Assembly: GCA_903813345.2 (NCBI GenBank)
Contig: CAIIXF020000001.1
Location: 20,605,915 to 20,669,914, forward strand
Direction: 5' to 3'
DNA: 64,000 nucleotides
From: Owenia fusiformis
Taxonomy: Eukaryota; Annelida; Polychaeta; Sabellida; Oweniidae
Shown here piece by piece: positions 1 through 13,218 of this stretch. Made by a program: the position numbers and the translations under genes. Numbering within the stretch: position 1 is the first letter of the stretch; the number at the start of each line of letters is the position of its first letter. The notes beneath the pieces were generated by a model that was not told the DNA's origin, ran no database searches, and worked only from the letters and a program-made list of their open reading frames with translations.

Positions 1-201
1 CTGTTGTAGAATCTAAGGATATGAATTTTTCCTTTAATTAATACATCATCAACTGAATCATTTGTTTTCATATCAATGCAGTTTGTGCAAAATGCAAATA
101 CAGTATTGCATAATGAAGGAAATGTGTTGAAAATACACATATGGCACATCATTCACTACATGTACGTTAGAAAAGGAGGCTGACTTCCATATATTTTTCA
201 G

Positions 202-263
202 AGGAGGTTGAACTTGATAAGCTAGCTGCTAATTATGTGTCTATTGGGGAGACTAAGCCATAG
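202..263 (+). CDS. possible terminal exon of an unidentified plus-strand gene
   Basis: A good acceptor (ATATTTTTCAG ending at 201) is followed by 19 open codons ending in TAG at 261-263, reading EVELDKLAANYVSIGETKP when the upstream exon supplies one base. No upstream exon in positions 1-201 could be fixed, and I do not recognise the peptide. If real, it is the 3' end of a gene lying mostly left of the window and convergent with, or nested in, the minus-strand GGT gene. It could equally be chance intron sequence. The rest of 1-415 shows nothing I can support. Confidence 0.2.
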
Positions 264-415
264 TTATTAGTCAAAGTGATACAACCTACATGTATTTTGG
301 CCAGTCAGCAAGTATAATATGGTATGACATTCACGTCTCATCATTTTGAAATTTCTGGAGATATGTCAAAAATACTAGAAATCACAATACCCAATAAAAT
401 GTAAATGTATAATAC

Positions 416-3400
416 CAGTTTCATATCACCATCTCCCATCTTGATTCGATGCGCAGCCCCAAACTTCATCACTTCAGCCACTTTGTGCATAAACTTTACT
501 TCACTTAAGTTGTCCATAGAAGCTCCTTTAGAAACATTGTACTTGAATCCTTTAATAAAAGAATACAAGGTAAAGTTGTTTTGAATTTATGAAAAAATCA
601 ATAATGAAATGCTTTGTTTGGTTTATTCATACTGCTATCTGTTTTTTGATTCATTAGATTTATAGTATATTATCATTTGTTTGATGAATATAGTGTCCTA
701 GGTTTTTCCGATCTGTTTGCAATGTTTTGTGCTTTTCATGCCAATGTCTATAGGCCCATAGCTTGGGGTTCATAGTATAGATAAGATGGGGTTGGTTATT
801 TTATGGAAGTACTCACGCATAGCACTCACAGATGAGTCAAATCATGTTATAGAAAGTAGTATATTCAAACCAGTTTTACCTTGTAAAAGTTCCAACATGA
901 AACCTAAAATTGGTCCACCACCTGGGATTGATGGAGAATGCATTGTCAGATGATTCACTTTTGTTGTAAAAGGTTCTCCTACAACTACTTTGTAATTTGT
1001 GAAGTCCTCTCGCTTAAAAAATGGATCTGGAAAATATTTTGAGCTTCCCTCTGGAAATTCTTGAGAGTTGAGTTCGCTTAGAAGTTCATCTGTTAAGGAG
1101 CCATTATAAAATGCTTGTATCCCTTCCTTAGCTATAATTTCCAATGTCTTAGCTAGTTTTGGCATTTTTACTATTTCTCCTATCTTTTTTATTGATCCAT
1201 TATCACATAAGGACTCACTTAGTAAACCTTGGCTGAAATATACAAAACATTACTTGCATTTAAAGAGGGTACAGTTTGTCAGTCGCAGGTGACAATTTTG
1301 GTACTTCTACCCCTAGATACCAATCCTAAGTTTAAAGACTATCTTGATTAGTTGATTTTATGACAAATTAAATATTTAGCGAGGTGATAAAAAATTCATT
1401 TAGTACTGATCAAGAGGTTAAATCCTTAAGTTACTGATTGGTCAAGAAAAAATGCCTAAAGGTTAAACTTAACTGGAATAATTAACATTAATTTATAAAG
1501 CAGGTTCCGTTCAGAAAAATATTTGATTGTGACAATGTGGAATCTATTCAATTGGTTTCCTTAAATGTGAATTAATGAATCAATAGCAAAGAAGTTTGTG
1601 AAGGAAAAGATAGAAAATGTGAAATAAGATCATGTCAGCATATCCCTTTTAGTGTCAGCTACTAGTTGTAGACCTCATTGTTTTTTTTTAATTCTAGTCA
1701 TCTGTGATGTTATCAGAATGTACAGTCGCTACATTGTTTTAAGTTGATTAGATGGCAACATTTTTTGGTGGACATGTGTTTTTCATTTTATTGCTTAATT
1801 GGGTCCATTAATAACAGGTGTCTATTTTGTTGTGCATGTGTGATCTCATTCACACTGTGCTTTGTTTAAACAATTAACTTTATATGTAAGCATTATTTAT
1901 AGTATTATTATAAGTATTGGCTTAATTGTGAATATACTGGTAACTTACCACAGTGGTTGATCATGCATTATAGGGTACAAGAAATCTTCCAAATTGTCCC
2001 AATGATTCAACGCTGCATATGTGTACTTAGACATTGGAGCACCAAATCGGGCTAATTTTATTGTTGGTTGAAAAAGGTCAGCCCATGGCAGTTTCCCATG
2101 TCTTTGGTGGGCAGTCCAGTAGCCAGATAATTCACCGGGTACTGCTATAGAGAGTGGACCTGTAACAAAAATCCTTGTTTAATATTATATGGTTATATTC
2201 AGACTACAATTCAATTTAATGTGAGTTTTGATCAAATCTTTTATCAATCATCACAGGCAAAATAGCAAAGTACATGTATATTCCAAAAAATCATGGCAAC
2301 TCTATACTCCCATTCATACATTTATTAATATTAATTTATGCATAGAATGTCATATATGTGAGCATAATAAATCACAAATAATTCAAAATCTGAATTTCCT
2401 CCAAAATTGAGATTATGATAACAAAAATTGTATAATGAATGGTACTTGATTAACTTGTCAAAGTAAAAATGTGGAGATGTAGTCGTCTTAAGGATCAAAA
2501 ATGGTGTTAAATCTTACACTTACCCCATTTCTTATATCTTTGTTGATGAGGTTTATATGCTGATTTGAATTCCTTACTTTTGAAATAATCTATATTCGTT
2601 GACTTTGGGGATATTTCCCTTGCATTGATGTGTTCTGCCTTTTTGGTGCCATGGTCATATACAACCATTTGGAAACCTTAAAAAATAAATTTCTCAGTTG
2701 CATCATTTAACACAACCATTAGACAACATTGAAAGGTCTATTAAGATACTTAAAGGCCCACAATTCTTAATTTAGAAGAAAAAGAAAATCGTTGAAAAAA
2801 TAACTTGCATTTGAAGTTCAGAGATCATTAGACATGCATGCACATGTTAAACAAAGTGCATGTTTTAAATTACTGTTGATTACAAAGATGACAACACTTC
2901 TATAAAAATGAATGTATCTTGTAATACAAATAACTTTGCCATCTTTCAATGACATTGATAAAAACTTGATATATAAATCTTTGATGTCCGTTTGAGCTGT
3001 TGTTTGTGCCAAATGAAAGATAAGGTTCTTATCAATACATCTGACATACTATGACATTTAAATGTAAGTCTTCATTTTGCCCAAAAATGTTGAAAATTCG
3101 CAAAGTGGGCCTTTAACTGGCTTAGTCAGGATAGTAGCACCAGCATGTGACAATCAATGGACATTAACTCAGAAGGATAAAATGAGACCAAGTATTATTA
3201 TAAATTATAATGTTTACTCTTTAAATTTTACAAAAAGTAGTTTACCCCCTCCTATGCCCATGGCATGAGGCATTTTCACCCCAAGACATAGCATAGTTGC
3301 AATGGCAGCATCAACAGCAGAACCATCTTTCACATTAATGATGTCCCTGAAATACAGTTATTGATGTCTAGTACATGCTGCTTAATTCAATTTATATAAT

Positions 3401-3994
3401 TTAACATTGCGTAATACAATATTTTAAACATTATACATGAAAAGGACTCCCAAGGAGTGTATTGAATAAGATTGTTACATCAAAATTGGACAGGCTTGAA
3501 TAACAAATGCCTTTTTAACCCCCAAAAACTGAAATTATCTGCAATGTTCTGTTGAAATGAATTCAAGACTTGACGTATAAGGCAGAAAATAACAACTCAA
3601 TCAGAATACATTCAACCAAATTAGCAGCTATCAAAATGTATGTTTTTAGAAGCACTTATATGTAACATTTATGAAATATTGAACATTTAACTCCATGATG
3701 CCTGTTTTTGTGCTCATCAAAATTGTATATTTATTGTCTTGTTTAGAGCTTAATGTAAGGCTTAGTCACTTAGTGTGGGAAGCAGAGTTCTTTGAAATAC
3801 ACAAAGATATATGAATTGAGAAAGATATATCTCATCATCAAGATATATCTCATTGATTAGTGTAAATAAATATTTTACCTTCCGATTTCTGCACATTCAT
3901 GATCTGCCGCTGTAACTTCGCCATTTCGCATGGAAGCATGTGTGTCCAGTATTGGTATCATGAAAAAGTATAATATGACTGTCAACAGATTCAT
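416..3994 (-). CDS. gamma-glutamyltransferase paralogue A (5' part; runs off left edge)
   Basis: Gamma-glutamyltransferase removes the gamma-glutamyl group of extracellular glutathione and passes it to water or an acceptor amino acid. Six minus-strand exons join in frame: 3994-3879, 3346-3246, 2676-2524, 2159-1949, 1232-880 and 549-416, giving 356 codons of the large subunit. The start ATG at 3994 opens a hydrophobic stretch (MNLLTVILYFFMIPIL) that should act as signal or membrane anchor. Family motifs follow: [20 protein letters not shown] with HAMGIGGG, the NARE substrate-binding arginine, [20 protein letters not shown], and GGPILGFMLELLQG. The exons encoding the small subunit and its nucleophile threonine are not in the window, so activity cannot be judged. 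Exon phases match paralogue B exactly, which lies divergently beside it. A TTAAAGGCCCAC repeat sits in its second intron. Confidence 0.9.
2750..3116. mobile_element. TTAAAGGCCCAC-type MITE, copy 1
   Basis: This 367-bp element begins TTAAAGGCCCAC and ends CAAAGTGGGCCTTTAA, so the termini are inverted repeats. It shares its inside with the copies at 18741 and 28502, including a segment near GTGCATGTTTTAAATTACT and another near AAATGAAAGATAA. No coding capacity is visible. It lies in intron 2 of GGT paralogue A. The family is not one I can name. Confidence 0.7.
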
Positions 3995-4111
3995 GGTGCA
4001 TTGAAAACAACTAGTGTAATGAAAAAGTATAATGACTAGTCACTATGTATAAATATATAGTATACAGAACATTTATGTTAATAATGAGGCATACATGAAT
4101 ATTTCTGCAGG

Positions 4112-4668
4112 TTATTATCCCACCAAACCAAGAAAGGTAGAGATATAGCGAAGCTGTACAACCATCCGTCTGTCATCAAGTTTGTCTATGTGAGTGATAT
4201 CTCAAATTCTGGTGATGAGATTAAGTTTAAATATTACAGGATATGATTTCTGCTGAATAAGGATTTTTTAAGATGCCCCTGACTTTGATATGGCTGCCAT
4301 TTTCATGAAAACATTCTAATTCTGCAAAATTAAATATCAGTAATTTGGTCTAAATCTTATAGGTCAATGTCTTATTACAAAATAGTATTTCTTGTTCTCA
4401 TTGGCATTGGTTTGGTTTGGATACTACTTCAGAAGCAATTTTCAAAATGGCTGCTGAATGAAAATGGCTGTAATTTTTCTTTTTTTAAATTATGCAAATT
4501 CCACTTATATCAGATTTGTTCCAAATATTAGATGTGATGCCTTATGGTCATAAAACCTGTCCTCGAAGCAGAGCTTATAATATGGTGTCAAAATGACAAG
4601 TGATTTGATGAAATGTGTTTTAGTCGGTGGGATTTGCTACTCCATGGAGTTGCTGTTTTTCTCGTTAG
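4112..4668. repeat. CCGTCC/ATGGCNGCC repeat family, copy 1
   Basis: The left end (TTATTATCCCACCAAAC) and right end (GTCGGTGGGATTTGCTACTC, then CATGGAGTTGCTGTTTT) are imperfect inverted repeats and match the copies at 16512-17400, 19370-20198 and 52938-53635. Inside are ATGGCTGCC motifs typical of the family. It lies between the two divergent GGT genes and may overlap their promoter or 5' introns. Confidence 0.6.
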
Positions 4669-5296
4669 ACCAGATGCCAGTATAATAATATTGAATTTCT
4701 TGATTAGGTGCTTTTAATTAAAATTTTATCAGGAAATATACATTAATAATTATAACAAAAATTTGGTTTAACCATTTTGAATCTGAATTTTAGGAAAATT
4801 TGGTTTCTAGATGGAGTAGGTTCACTGTAAAGCTCATCTTAAAGAATAGTAATAAAAATATGATATACATATATTCATTAGGTTAAATGACAATTAGGGG
4901 GGGAGGCATTTTATATGTTTGGCATTTTGGTGACAACAAGAGTTAGCAACCTGGCAGTGTACATGGTAATTAATCACTGGTACTAATTACTTTAAAGGCC
5001 CTATGCAAAGTTTAATTTCAAAAAGGTGGATCCCGAAGGACTTTTATTCAAAGAAATTGTGAATTTGATGGACAGCCATATCTATTAATAAGTAATACCC
5101 ATGCATACCATACACTTTTGTTGTATTGATACCAATGATACAATAATATTTAAATTATGATAATGATAAATGCTAGCCCTACTTTTTTTAGCCATAAGTA
5201 TCGCTTTGAATTGAACATTTAGCACATTAGCAGGAAATAATTTTCACTACAGTTGAGTAAATAGATTAAATTAAGTGCCCTCCATAATTAATACAG

Positions 5297-8200
5297 GACA
5301 TCCTTTCCCTGCATATGGTTTCTTACTAACCCAATCACCTGCTTCTGAAGATCCAACTTCAACTTATACATTTATTATAGTGGTACCCTGGTGAGTGCAC
5401 TAATTATATTACTTTTATTTATGATATAAGGTTTTTTAAATCAGATCATTTTAACAATTGTCCTTATGACAGCAGCAATGTTCCTACATCTATATACTTT
5501 ACTAGGGAAAAATAGAACTATTTTGATATTAATATATTTTAGTTTTAGAGTCATAAAATGTGATCAGTTTGAGGACAATGAAAGAAAAGGAATTGTTATG
5601 GGAGCTGATGCAGAGTGCAGATCTATTGGAAAGTAAGTTATTTTTAAGTTATAATTATTGCAATATAAACATCAATATCCTAGGTCTCATTTATGAAATA
5701 TTCCTAGTATGTACTTAAATCTTAAAATTCATTTGTGTAACAATGGAAATCTTATGCTGGGTCATATCTCCAGTTCATATAAGTTTATAGTATAGTATGG
5801 TATAGTTTAATTTGCTAGTATTAAAAAGATACTGAACAATTATTTTTATTTCCTTATGTTTTATATTTTTAACACAATCATTGTGAAGACTTTTAAAACA
5901 GTTGGAAAATTCCATTTTTATGATGGAGCTCAATGGAAAAATGGCTTAATCTGAATTATCTTCAAATGAAGTGGCTCAATTTTCTTTCATGTAATTGACA
6001 GTAACAATGCACATCACATTGGCGGGAGTTTTCAAATCCATGGAAAAAAGTGATATCTGTGGAATATTCTCCGTATTCCACATCGCTTTTTTCCAAGCAT
6101 TTGCAAAATATCATAAATATATATACGTGTTATTCTACAGATTTGACCTCTACTATGGGATAAAGAATTATGTTTAGCACATATAGACCATACATAATAC
6201 ATAAAGCAAGGGATATATTCAGTTAATATTGGTAATTGTACTGTATTTTGGTTACTGCCATACGTTGGTGATTCATATTTTACACTCAAAGACAGAGCCA
6301 GAAACTCCTCTTTGGGACTTGGATGAAGCCTGCACTGTTTTTATGAGTTGTGGACCACTCAGTGAACACTCAGAATTACATAAAGCATGAACAAACTCTG
6401 AACTAGGAATGGTTTATTATGATACTGTAATTGTTTTCATCTTTTTTTAACAATTATGACAAAATACATATTATGCAATTAAATTTGGTAAAATATCACA
6501 AAGCGATGAGTTATGAAGATTGTGTATTTTCCTCTTCAGTGACATCCTAAATGTTAAAGGGGGTTCTGCAGTTGATGCTGCTATTGCAACTATGCTGTGT
6601 CATGGTGTGAAAATGCCTCATGCCATGGGCATAGGAGGAGGTAAACGCATTTCTCTTAATACTGTCTAAGTTTGAAATCAATGGCATGGAATGTATATTA
6701 ATTTAGTTTAAACAAAGGGCTGATGTGAAAAAAGTCATTCAACCCTGATAATTCAACCCTAATAATTATGGTTATTTTAAAACTAAAATAGGCTTCCACA
6801 TGGTGGTATACGACCGCAAAAGCAGAAAGGCGGAACACATAGATGCCAGAGACATGTCACCAGCGGCTGCAGATATCAACATTTTTAACAATGAAAAATT
6901 TGTTAATCACACATTGCATGATTATCAAACTAAATGGGGTAAGAGTCCATAAGAAATATTTGTTAGTAGGCCTATAAGTACTAGATTTTGTCACTGCTTC
7001 AACAATGGGTTTTTATTTGAAATAGGGGCATATTTCAAGAGATGTTCTCTCAAAAGCCCATTAGCATTCTTATGCGTGCTTTTAAATCCATGCTCAGTGA
7101 GAAAAACGATATAATCAAATTCCATATTTCCACAGCCACCTGTCTTGAAAATATCAATATTATCTTTTTATTATATTATTATTCAGTTACCATGGATGAT
7201 GGAAATGTGTGTTTCAAATATCATTGTCCCTTACTTTAATTTCATAAAAATATTATTTGCAATAATAGCATATGCAATTCTTTATGAAGAGATTAAAATT
7301 AGAATATAATTCCTTAACATTGCATAGTCGGGAATTTCATTCCCTACTTAGTCATTACCCTCATAATTGCCTTTATAATTGATAAAATTAAAAATTGTGG
7401 GTCCACTCCCTACCTGATACAAAAGACCATTATTTTGGTGATTATTTTTAGGTTTGCTGTCCATAGCAGTACCCGGTGAATTATCTGGCTACTGGACTGC
7501 CCACCAAAGACATGGGAAACTGCCATGGGCTGACCTCTTTCAACCAACAATAAAACTTGCACGTTATGGTTTTCCTATGACAATGTACACTGCATCTGCA
7601 CTGAACTCTTGGAGTGCCACTAGAAGGGACCCTGTTGATGATGAATCTCTTTGGTAAGAATTTTGATTCATATATTCAAGTTCCTTGTTCTTCCCGTATG
7701 TTCATCTCCATTTTATATGGGGGTCCATGCTGGTAATATACACCATATTAGTCCTGGCTCATACTTCCTTAACTGTTTCCAAATAAGATAATGTGTGTTG
7801 CAATTGATGGTGAAAAGTAGTGTGAGTTTGAGCTTCCCAGGTTTTACTGTGTTTCCAGAGGGCTTTAACTTTATATTTCATTGGTCATACCTCCTTGTAT
7901 TCATGTAATATTTGTAATTTGACCTACTTTTAAGAAACTTACCTTTTACCAAAACATTTGCCAGGATTTGGAAAAAGTCGAGAAAGTATAATTTCATAAA
8001 GTATAGCTACGTTTATGCATTCTGGCATTGTTTCTGTTTACATGGAAATTGACAAATTTAAATTGAAAGGCATCATATGCATGACAGGCATCATATGAGA
8101 ACAATATAGCTAAAACTATTCATTTAGTTGCTTTTTGATTTTAGTGAAATATTCTGCAACCCAGATGGAACACGAAAGCAAGAGGGAGACTTATTCAAAA

Positions 8201-10840
8201 TGCCAAAGCTAGCAGATACATTGGAAATAATTTCTAAACAGGGTCCTAAAGCATTTTACGATGGCTGTCTCACTGACAAAATCATCGAAGAACTAAATTC
8301 GTTATCGAAAGATGTAACTGCTACAAATGTTTCTGATAAGTATTTCACTAGAGAGGACTTTAGGAATCACCAGGTGAAGGTCAGGGAACCCTTTACCACT
8401 AGATTGAAAAATCTGACAATGTTTGCCCCGACAAGCCCTGCATCTGGTCCTGTGGTGGGATTCATGTTAAAACTTATGGAAGGTAACACTCTTTCATTTA
8501 TTTCATTAAATAGTTGCTTTGTTGAGATTTACTTGGATTTCTATAGTTTTTAATATACACATGGGTTAAGAAATTCACAAAGGAATAAAAAGAGCTTATA
8601 TGAAGACCTATAGAGATGTGTTGACATTTAGTAATATATCTGAACACATTAATGGCCTTAAAACTCAGTATTTAAGAAACACAGAAAGAAAAACATAACA
8701 CAGAAAAAGATAACTTAAGTGACAAGAAAGTAAACCCCATCATCCAATATAATTTTAAGCTAATCATGCATTGCTTGTTGTATAGGTTTTGATATTCAAG
8801 TGCCACCAGGAGGTAAAATGGACAATATCAGTGAAGCAAAAGTATACCACAAGATGGCTGAGGCTATGAAATTTGGGGTTGCTCATAGATTACAACTTGG
8901 TGATATACCTGATCTAAGTGTGAGTTAAATTATAATTATATTCTACTGTATTTGGTCTTTATTCATGTGCTAAGTACAGCATACTGTTTGCTAAAGTTGA
9001 ATATTCACAGATTATGCTAGTCTGTCTTGCAACAAGTCTCTCTGTCTTCCAACTCTTAGAGAAAATGGAAAGGTTAAATGTACAGTTGTAGGTCATTAAC
9101 AAACATTCTTTTTATTATTTTAGATCCTAGACAAAATGAAAGATGAGAAATATATTGATGAGATAAGGAAGAAGATAGTAGAGACATCCCATGATAATAA
9201 ATACTCCTATGCTGAGAAATTTGCCAAAGAGGATGGTGGAACTCTTCACTTCTCAATATTTGCTGGAAATGGAGATGCTGTGTCTGTCACCTCTTCTATC
9301 AATGCACCGTATGTTAATATATTATCTTAAATAATATATATACTATATATAATATTATACTGTTATTTTTAATGAATGATATTATTGTCTAAATTGTCAG
9401 TTGGCTTGCTATGTTAATATATTATCTTTAATAATATATATTGTATATCATATTATTATTTTTAATTAATTGTATTATTATCTACATCGTCAGTTGGCTT
9501 TGTTTTCAGTTAGTTTGTTCAATTCTATTTGTATGTACTTTATCATTAAAGAACTGTTAATTTGGATTACCAACTATGACTCACAGGTCAGCTTTAAATT
9601 ATGTAATGCTATTTTGAAATCAATTTTGCAGGTTAGGATCTTATCACAGATCTAGATCCACTGGTGTTATATTTAATAATATGATAACAGATTTCACATA
9701 TGATATACCACTTACCAGACAACTACTAAAACACAAGGTATGTAACAAGATATATTATTGCAAACAAATAAACAAGCAAACAAACAAGTGTATTTTAGTG
9801 GAAAGTGTCTGTTGTATTGTGCTATTCAGTAGAATTATATTTTGAGGTGTTGGCAAATAAAAAGGTCTAAATCATTTGAAAGACATTTTGTTATTTCTAG
9901 GATTTGCATGCATCTGTTGAATCGGAGATTTTAATTTTAAAATAATTTTGATTACAATTTTTAGTTCCATGAAGCAAATTTGATAGGACCTAGGAAGAAG
10001 CCCATCTCGTCCCAATCACCAACCATACTTGTAGATGACAAAGGAGAGGTCCGCTATGTAGTCGGAGGTGCTGGGGGTTTCCACATTATCAGTGCATTGT
10101 TACAGGTAATATTTACATTACTGATGATAAAAACTAATGATACATATTTTGAACAATGTGGATGTGGTAAATTAGTGCATTTAGTTTTATTGCATTTTAA
10201 GTGCTATATTATGATCTCATCTTGCACTGAGGTGTATGGGCATGCATAGCAAGAAATCTTGTCAATAATATAGAAAGAAAACCAAGAACAGATTAGTGCC
10301 ACATTTTGATTAGATTAAACAGATTTAGATCAACCATGTTAATAGTAAGTTGATTTTTTAATTAGGAAACTAAATAGCTCATGGACCAAATGTGTTATAT
10401 TTCAGGTTATAACTCGTATTTTATGGCTTGGGCAAGACATTAAGACTGCTATTGATATGCCTAGAATGACAAACACCCTAGTCTTCTATAGACTGAGATA
10501 TGAGAAGGAGTTTGATGTGGTAAGATAGTCAACAATAATTTCATATAATAAAGTGGAATGTTTTAAGGTAGAATCAGATGTGGAACTACTTTTTACTCAA
10601 ACTAACAAAGTTCTAGGGGATATACATGAATCGTGTTTAATGAATACAAAAAAATTAGCTAAAAACATACTTCTAATTCATTTCATATCTTTCCAGAAAA
10701 CCCTACGTTTGCTTAATTTGATGCGCCACAAGACTAGGCTTTTTGACTCGCTACCTTGTATTGCTCGTGTGGAGTGCATAATGCAGCATAATAATGGAAC
10801 AATTGAAGGCTATTCTGATCAAAGGAAATTTGTGACATAA
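5297..10840 (+). CDS. gamma-glutamyltransferase paralogue B
   Basis: Eleven plus-strand exons join in frame: 5543-5632, 6540-6640, 6792-6938, 7452-7653, 8145-8482, 8786-8919, 9124-9308, 9632-9737, 9965-10105, 10406-10519 and 10697-10840. They give about 567 codons, close to the human enzyme. A twelfth, 5297-5390, also splices in frame upstream; the true start is unresolved. Motifs are [18 protein letters not shown], the DARDMSP arginine, [28 protein letters not shown] containing the autoprocessing and nucleophile threonine, [13 protein letters not shown] (the SS pair) and GGAGG (oxyanion glycines). The usual NNExDDF motif reads NNMITDF, so its glutamate is missing while the final aspartate stays. 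The C-terminus ends SDQRKFVT rather than the common glycine-rich tail. I expect a cell-surface or secreted GGT; the altered motif may shift specificity. Confidence 0.92.
9310..9505. repeat. two-copy tandem duplication, about 101-bp unit, at a GGT splice donor
   Basis: TATGTTAATATATTATCTT begins at 9310 and again at 9411. Both copies continue through similar AT-rich sequence to a shared GTCAGTTGGCTT. The first copy overlaps the donor of the GGT-B exon ending at 9308. This is a local intronic duplication with no coding content. Confidence 0.7.
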
Positions 10841-12401
10841 ACTGATTTGTACTGGAGAAAGTTGCTGTATACAGGGATAACCTCTGAATCAAGCCTACAT
10901 ATGTATTTTTATATGTTATTTATTTATTTATTGGATTCACTTTTAAAACAGAGGCACACACTAAACTGCATGTATGCATGTATATATTACATGTATGTAT
11001 ATGTTAGTTACAGTATAACTTGAAATATATAGGCTAGTATTTGTTCCCTAAAATGTTAATTCTTTGATATAAATATATATTGCTCTCTAAAAGCATTGAA
11101 GATTGAATTTTATGACCATTTTTTCATGACTTTTAGCCTTTTGTTTTTCAAAAATAATCGAAATTCATACCATTATTACCAATACCCATGGTGCCATCTA
11201 TTTTCCATTTATATGGAAAAAGGTCAATTACAAGTATCAAAAAACATATTTGTCTTAACATTGTTGGAAAGATGGAGAAAAAGTTATTATTTCAAATGTC
11301 ATTTTTATGTACAGCTTAAATGTTCATAGCTTATTTAAAATTAAGTTTGGGATGTCAGGAGGTAACTTTTGTTTTATTTTAAAAAGAAATGTTTTGGCCA
11401 AAGGTGGTTTAAACTTAATATTGGGCCTTTAACACAGAGATCTGAAATATGACTTTGGTCATTTCCCCAACCATTAAAAGCTTTGTCACCCAAAATAGAT
11501 AACTACATGTACTAAGGTGATATAGAACTAGATGACAGTTGTTCATCACAGGACCTTATCGTATTCAGAATTAAGTTTGTTCTTTTACTGTGACAAACAA
11601 AGCTGCAACATTGGACAGCTTTTTGACATTGATGCCACATAAATTCCAAATAATGATTCCTTGATCCCATTGCTCCTTGTCTGCATTCAGACCGAATCAC
11701 ACTGTTGATGCCTTCAGTTCTGACATAGATGTCGAAACCAACCTTACATATAAGGCAGTTACATGTATAATATATAAACAATAAATAAAAATATCGTAAA
11801 AAAGTTAATAAAGTAAACATAAAGCGACTCTGTGATGAATTAATAATAAACATTTGGAATCTATATTTCTGTAGTATTGTTTCGAATTAATTTGAATACA
11901 AAAACATCTCATACCTGGATTATTCCCAGGAACATCCCTTTCACCAATAGAATAGAGAAAATGTTTGGACATACTTCTCCTTTAAATCACCAAATGACCA
12001 TGAGATATTGACATGTAGTTAAGATAATTTAAAATCTTATAATTATAATGATATAAAAATGCCATTTATGTTACCATAACAATACCAATTACATTTGAAT
12101 TTACCTTTGTCATTAGGAACATACACAAAAATAACTCTTGAAAAGGTTTTTAAATTACAAGAATTATTTGAAATGCCCCCGCCCAGTTTTCACATTAGTC
12201 ATGCTGTTTCACTATGGCAACCACTTGACCAATCACATGCACCTTTAAACTTACCATATCAAATGGTGTCCTGTGTACCCATGACCCTTATCATTATGAT
12301 TGTGTTTGATACTGTCTAAATGAAATTATTAGGAATTGTAACCATTGCTTACTTTTGAGTAGAGAGAACGGTAGTGACAAAATATATTCAAGAGTCATAG
12401 A
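10841..12401. other. intergenic DNA between GGT-B and the NRF acyltransferase
   Basis: AT-rich sequence holding the presumed 3' UTR of GGT-B (a TTATTTATTTATT tract near 10920) and no gene I can support. The longest ORF (11512-11853, minus) has no recognisable motif. GGGCCTTTAA near 11423 resembles the end of the TTAAAGGCCCAC element but no partner end was found. Confidence 0.5.
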
Positions 12402-12501
12402 CATCATCTACCAAAATTGGTGACATATTTGTTATGGTCTCCATTCTTTGTGACTGCGGCGTCTGGCGTAAGGCATTTATAACAATTGGCAGGTGGTGAC
12501 A
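12402..12501. mobile_element. short deletion derivative of the GTCACCACC element
   Basis: This 100-bp stretch starts ATCATCTACCAAAATTGGTG, continues ACATATTTGTTATGGTCTCC with a GGCGTCTGGCG core, and ends AGGTGGTGACATTTTGCATG. Both ends and the core match the 1.45-kb element at 35875-37327, but the internal tandem array is absent. It therefore looks like a short non-autonomous form. Confidence 0.65.
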
Positions 12502-13218
12502 TTTTGCATGTTAAGGCTGCACTGTATGCCTTGTTAAAATAATCATTCTTTAAAAATCACTAAATATGTTTTCGATGTTTAATTTCATGTTGATTGGAAT
12601 TGAGACAAAGTATTTATTAACCCATAATTAGATAAAATATTGACATTAATAAACAGGTATCTATCTTAGTGTTAAACTTTGGACAATGAGTACATTGATA
12701 TAAGCGATTTTACATGTACATGTATATTCCAAAACAAAAAAAAATCAAAATCCAAAAAAGATTAAACCATTTACTGTTATCATTTGACCCACTTTGTAAT
12801 AATAGAGAGTTTATGAATACTTGATGAGTAAGTAGCGGTTTAAGTAGAACGTGTTGTCTTTACCCGTGTCTTTATAACTCATCAATGAGATTAGGGAGGT
12901 TAAGCTACACGTTTTAAAAAGAACTTGTGTGCTAATGGTCCTCTGGGGATTAGTTCTTCTCTTCTAATGGTATTTACTGACCGATTGAATATTAAGGCTA
13001 AAACTCAACGTTATCGCGTATTGGTATATTTAATTAAAATTTGGTCCCTGAAAAAATTAAATGAGGCAGTAATCCCTGGTGGTCGATATTAGACCTTCAA
13101 GTTCTCATAAAGATGTGTAGCTTAACCTTTATAAAACATTTTACGTGTCATAAGTTCATATCTGTCACGATAGAGGTTATAAAATACAATTTCTCAAGAT
13201 TTTAGTCATTTTGCGAAA

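Noticed and set aside
11512-11853. 113-codon minus-strand ORF between GGT-B and the NRF gene
   Set aside because: No recognisable domain, no flanking splice logic, AT-rich start; probably chance.
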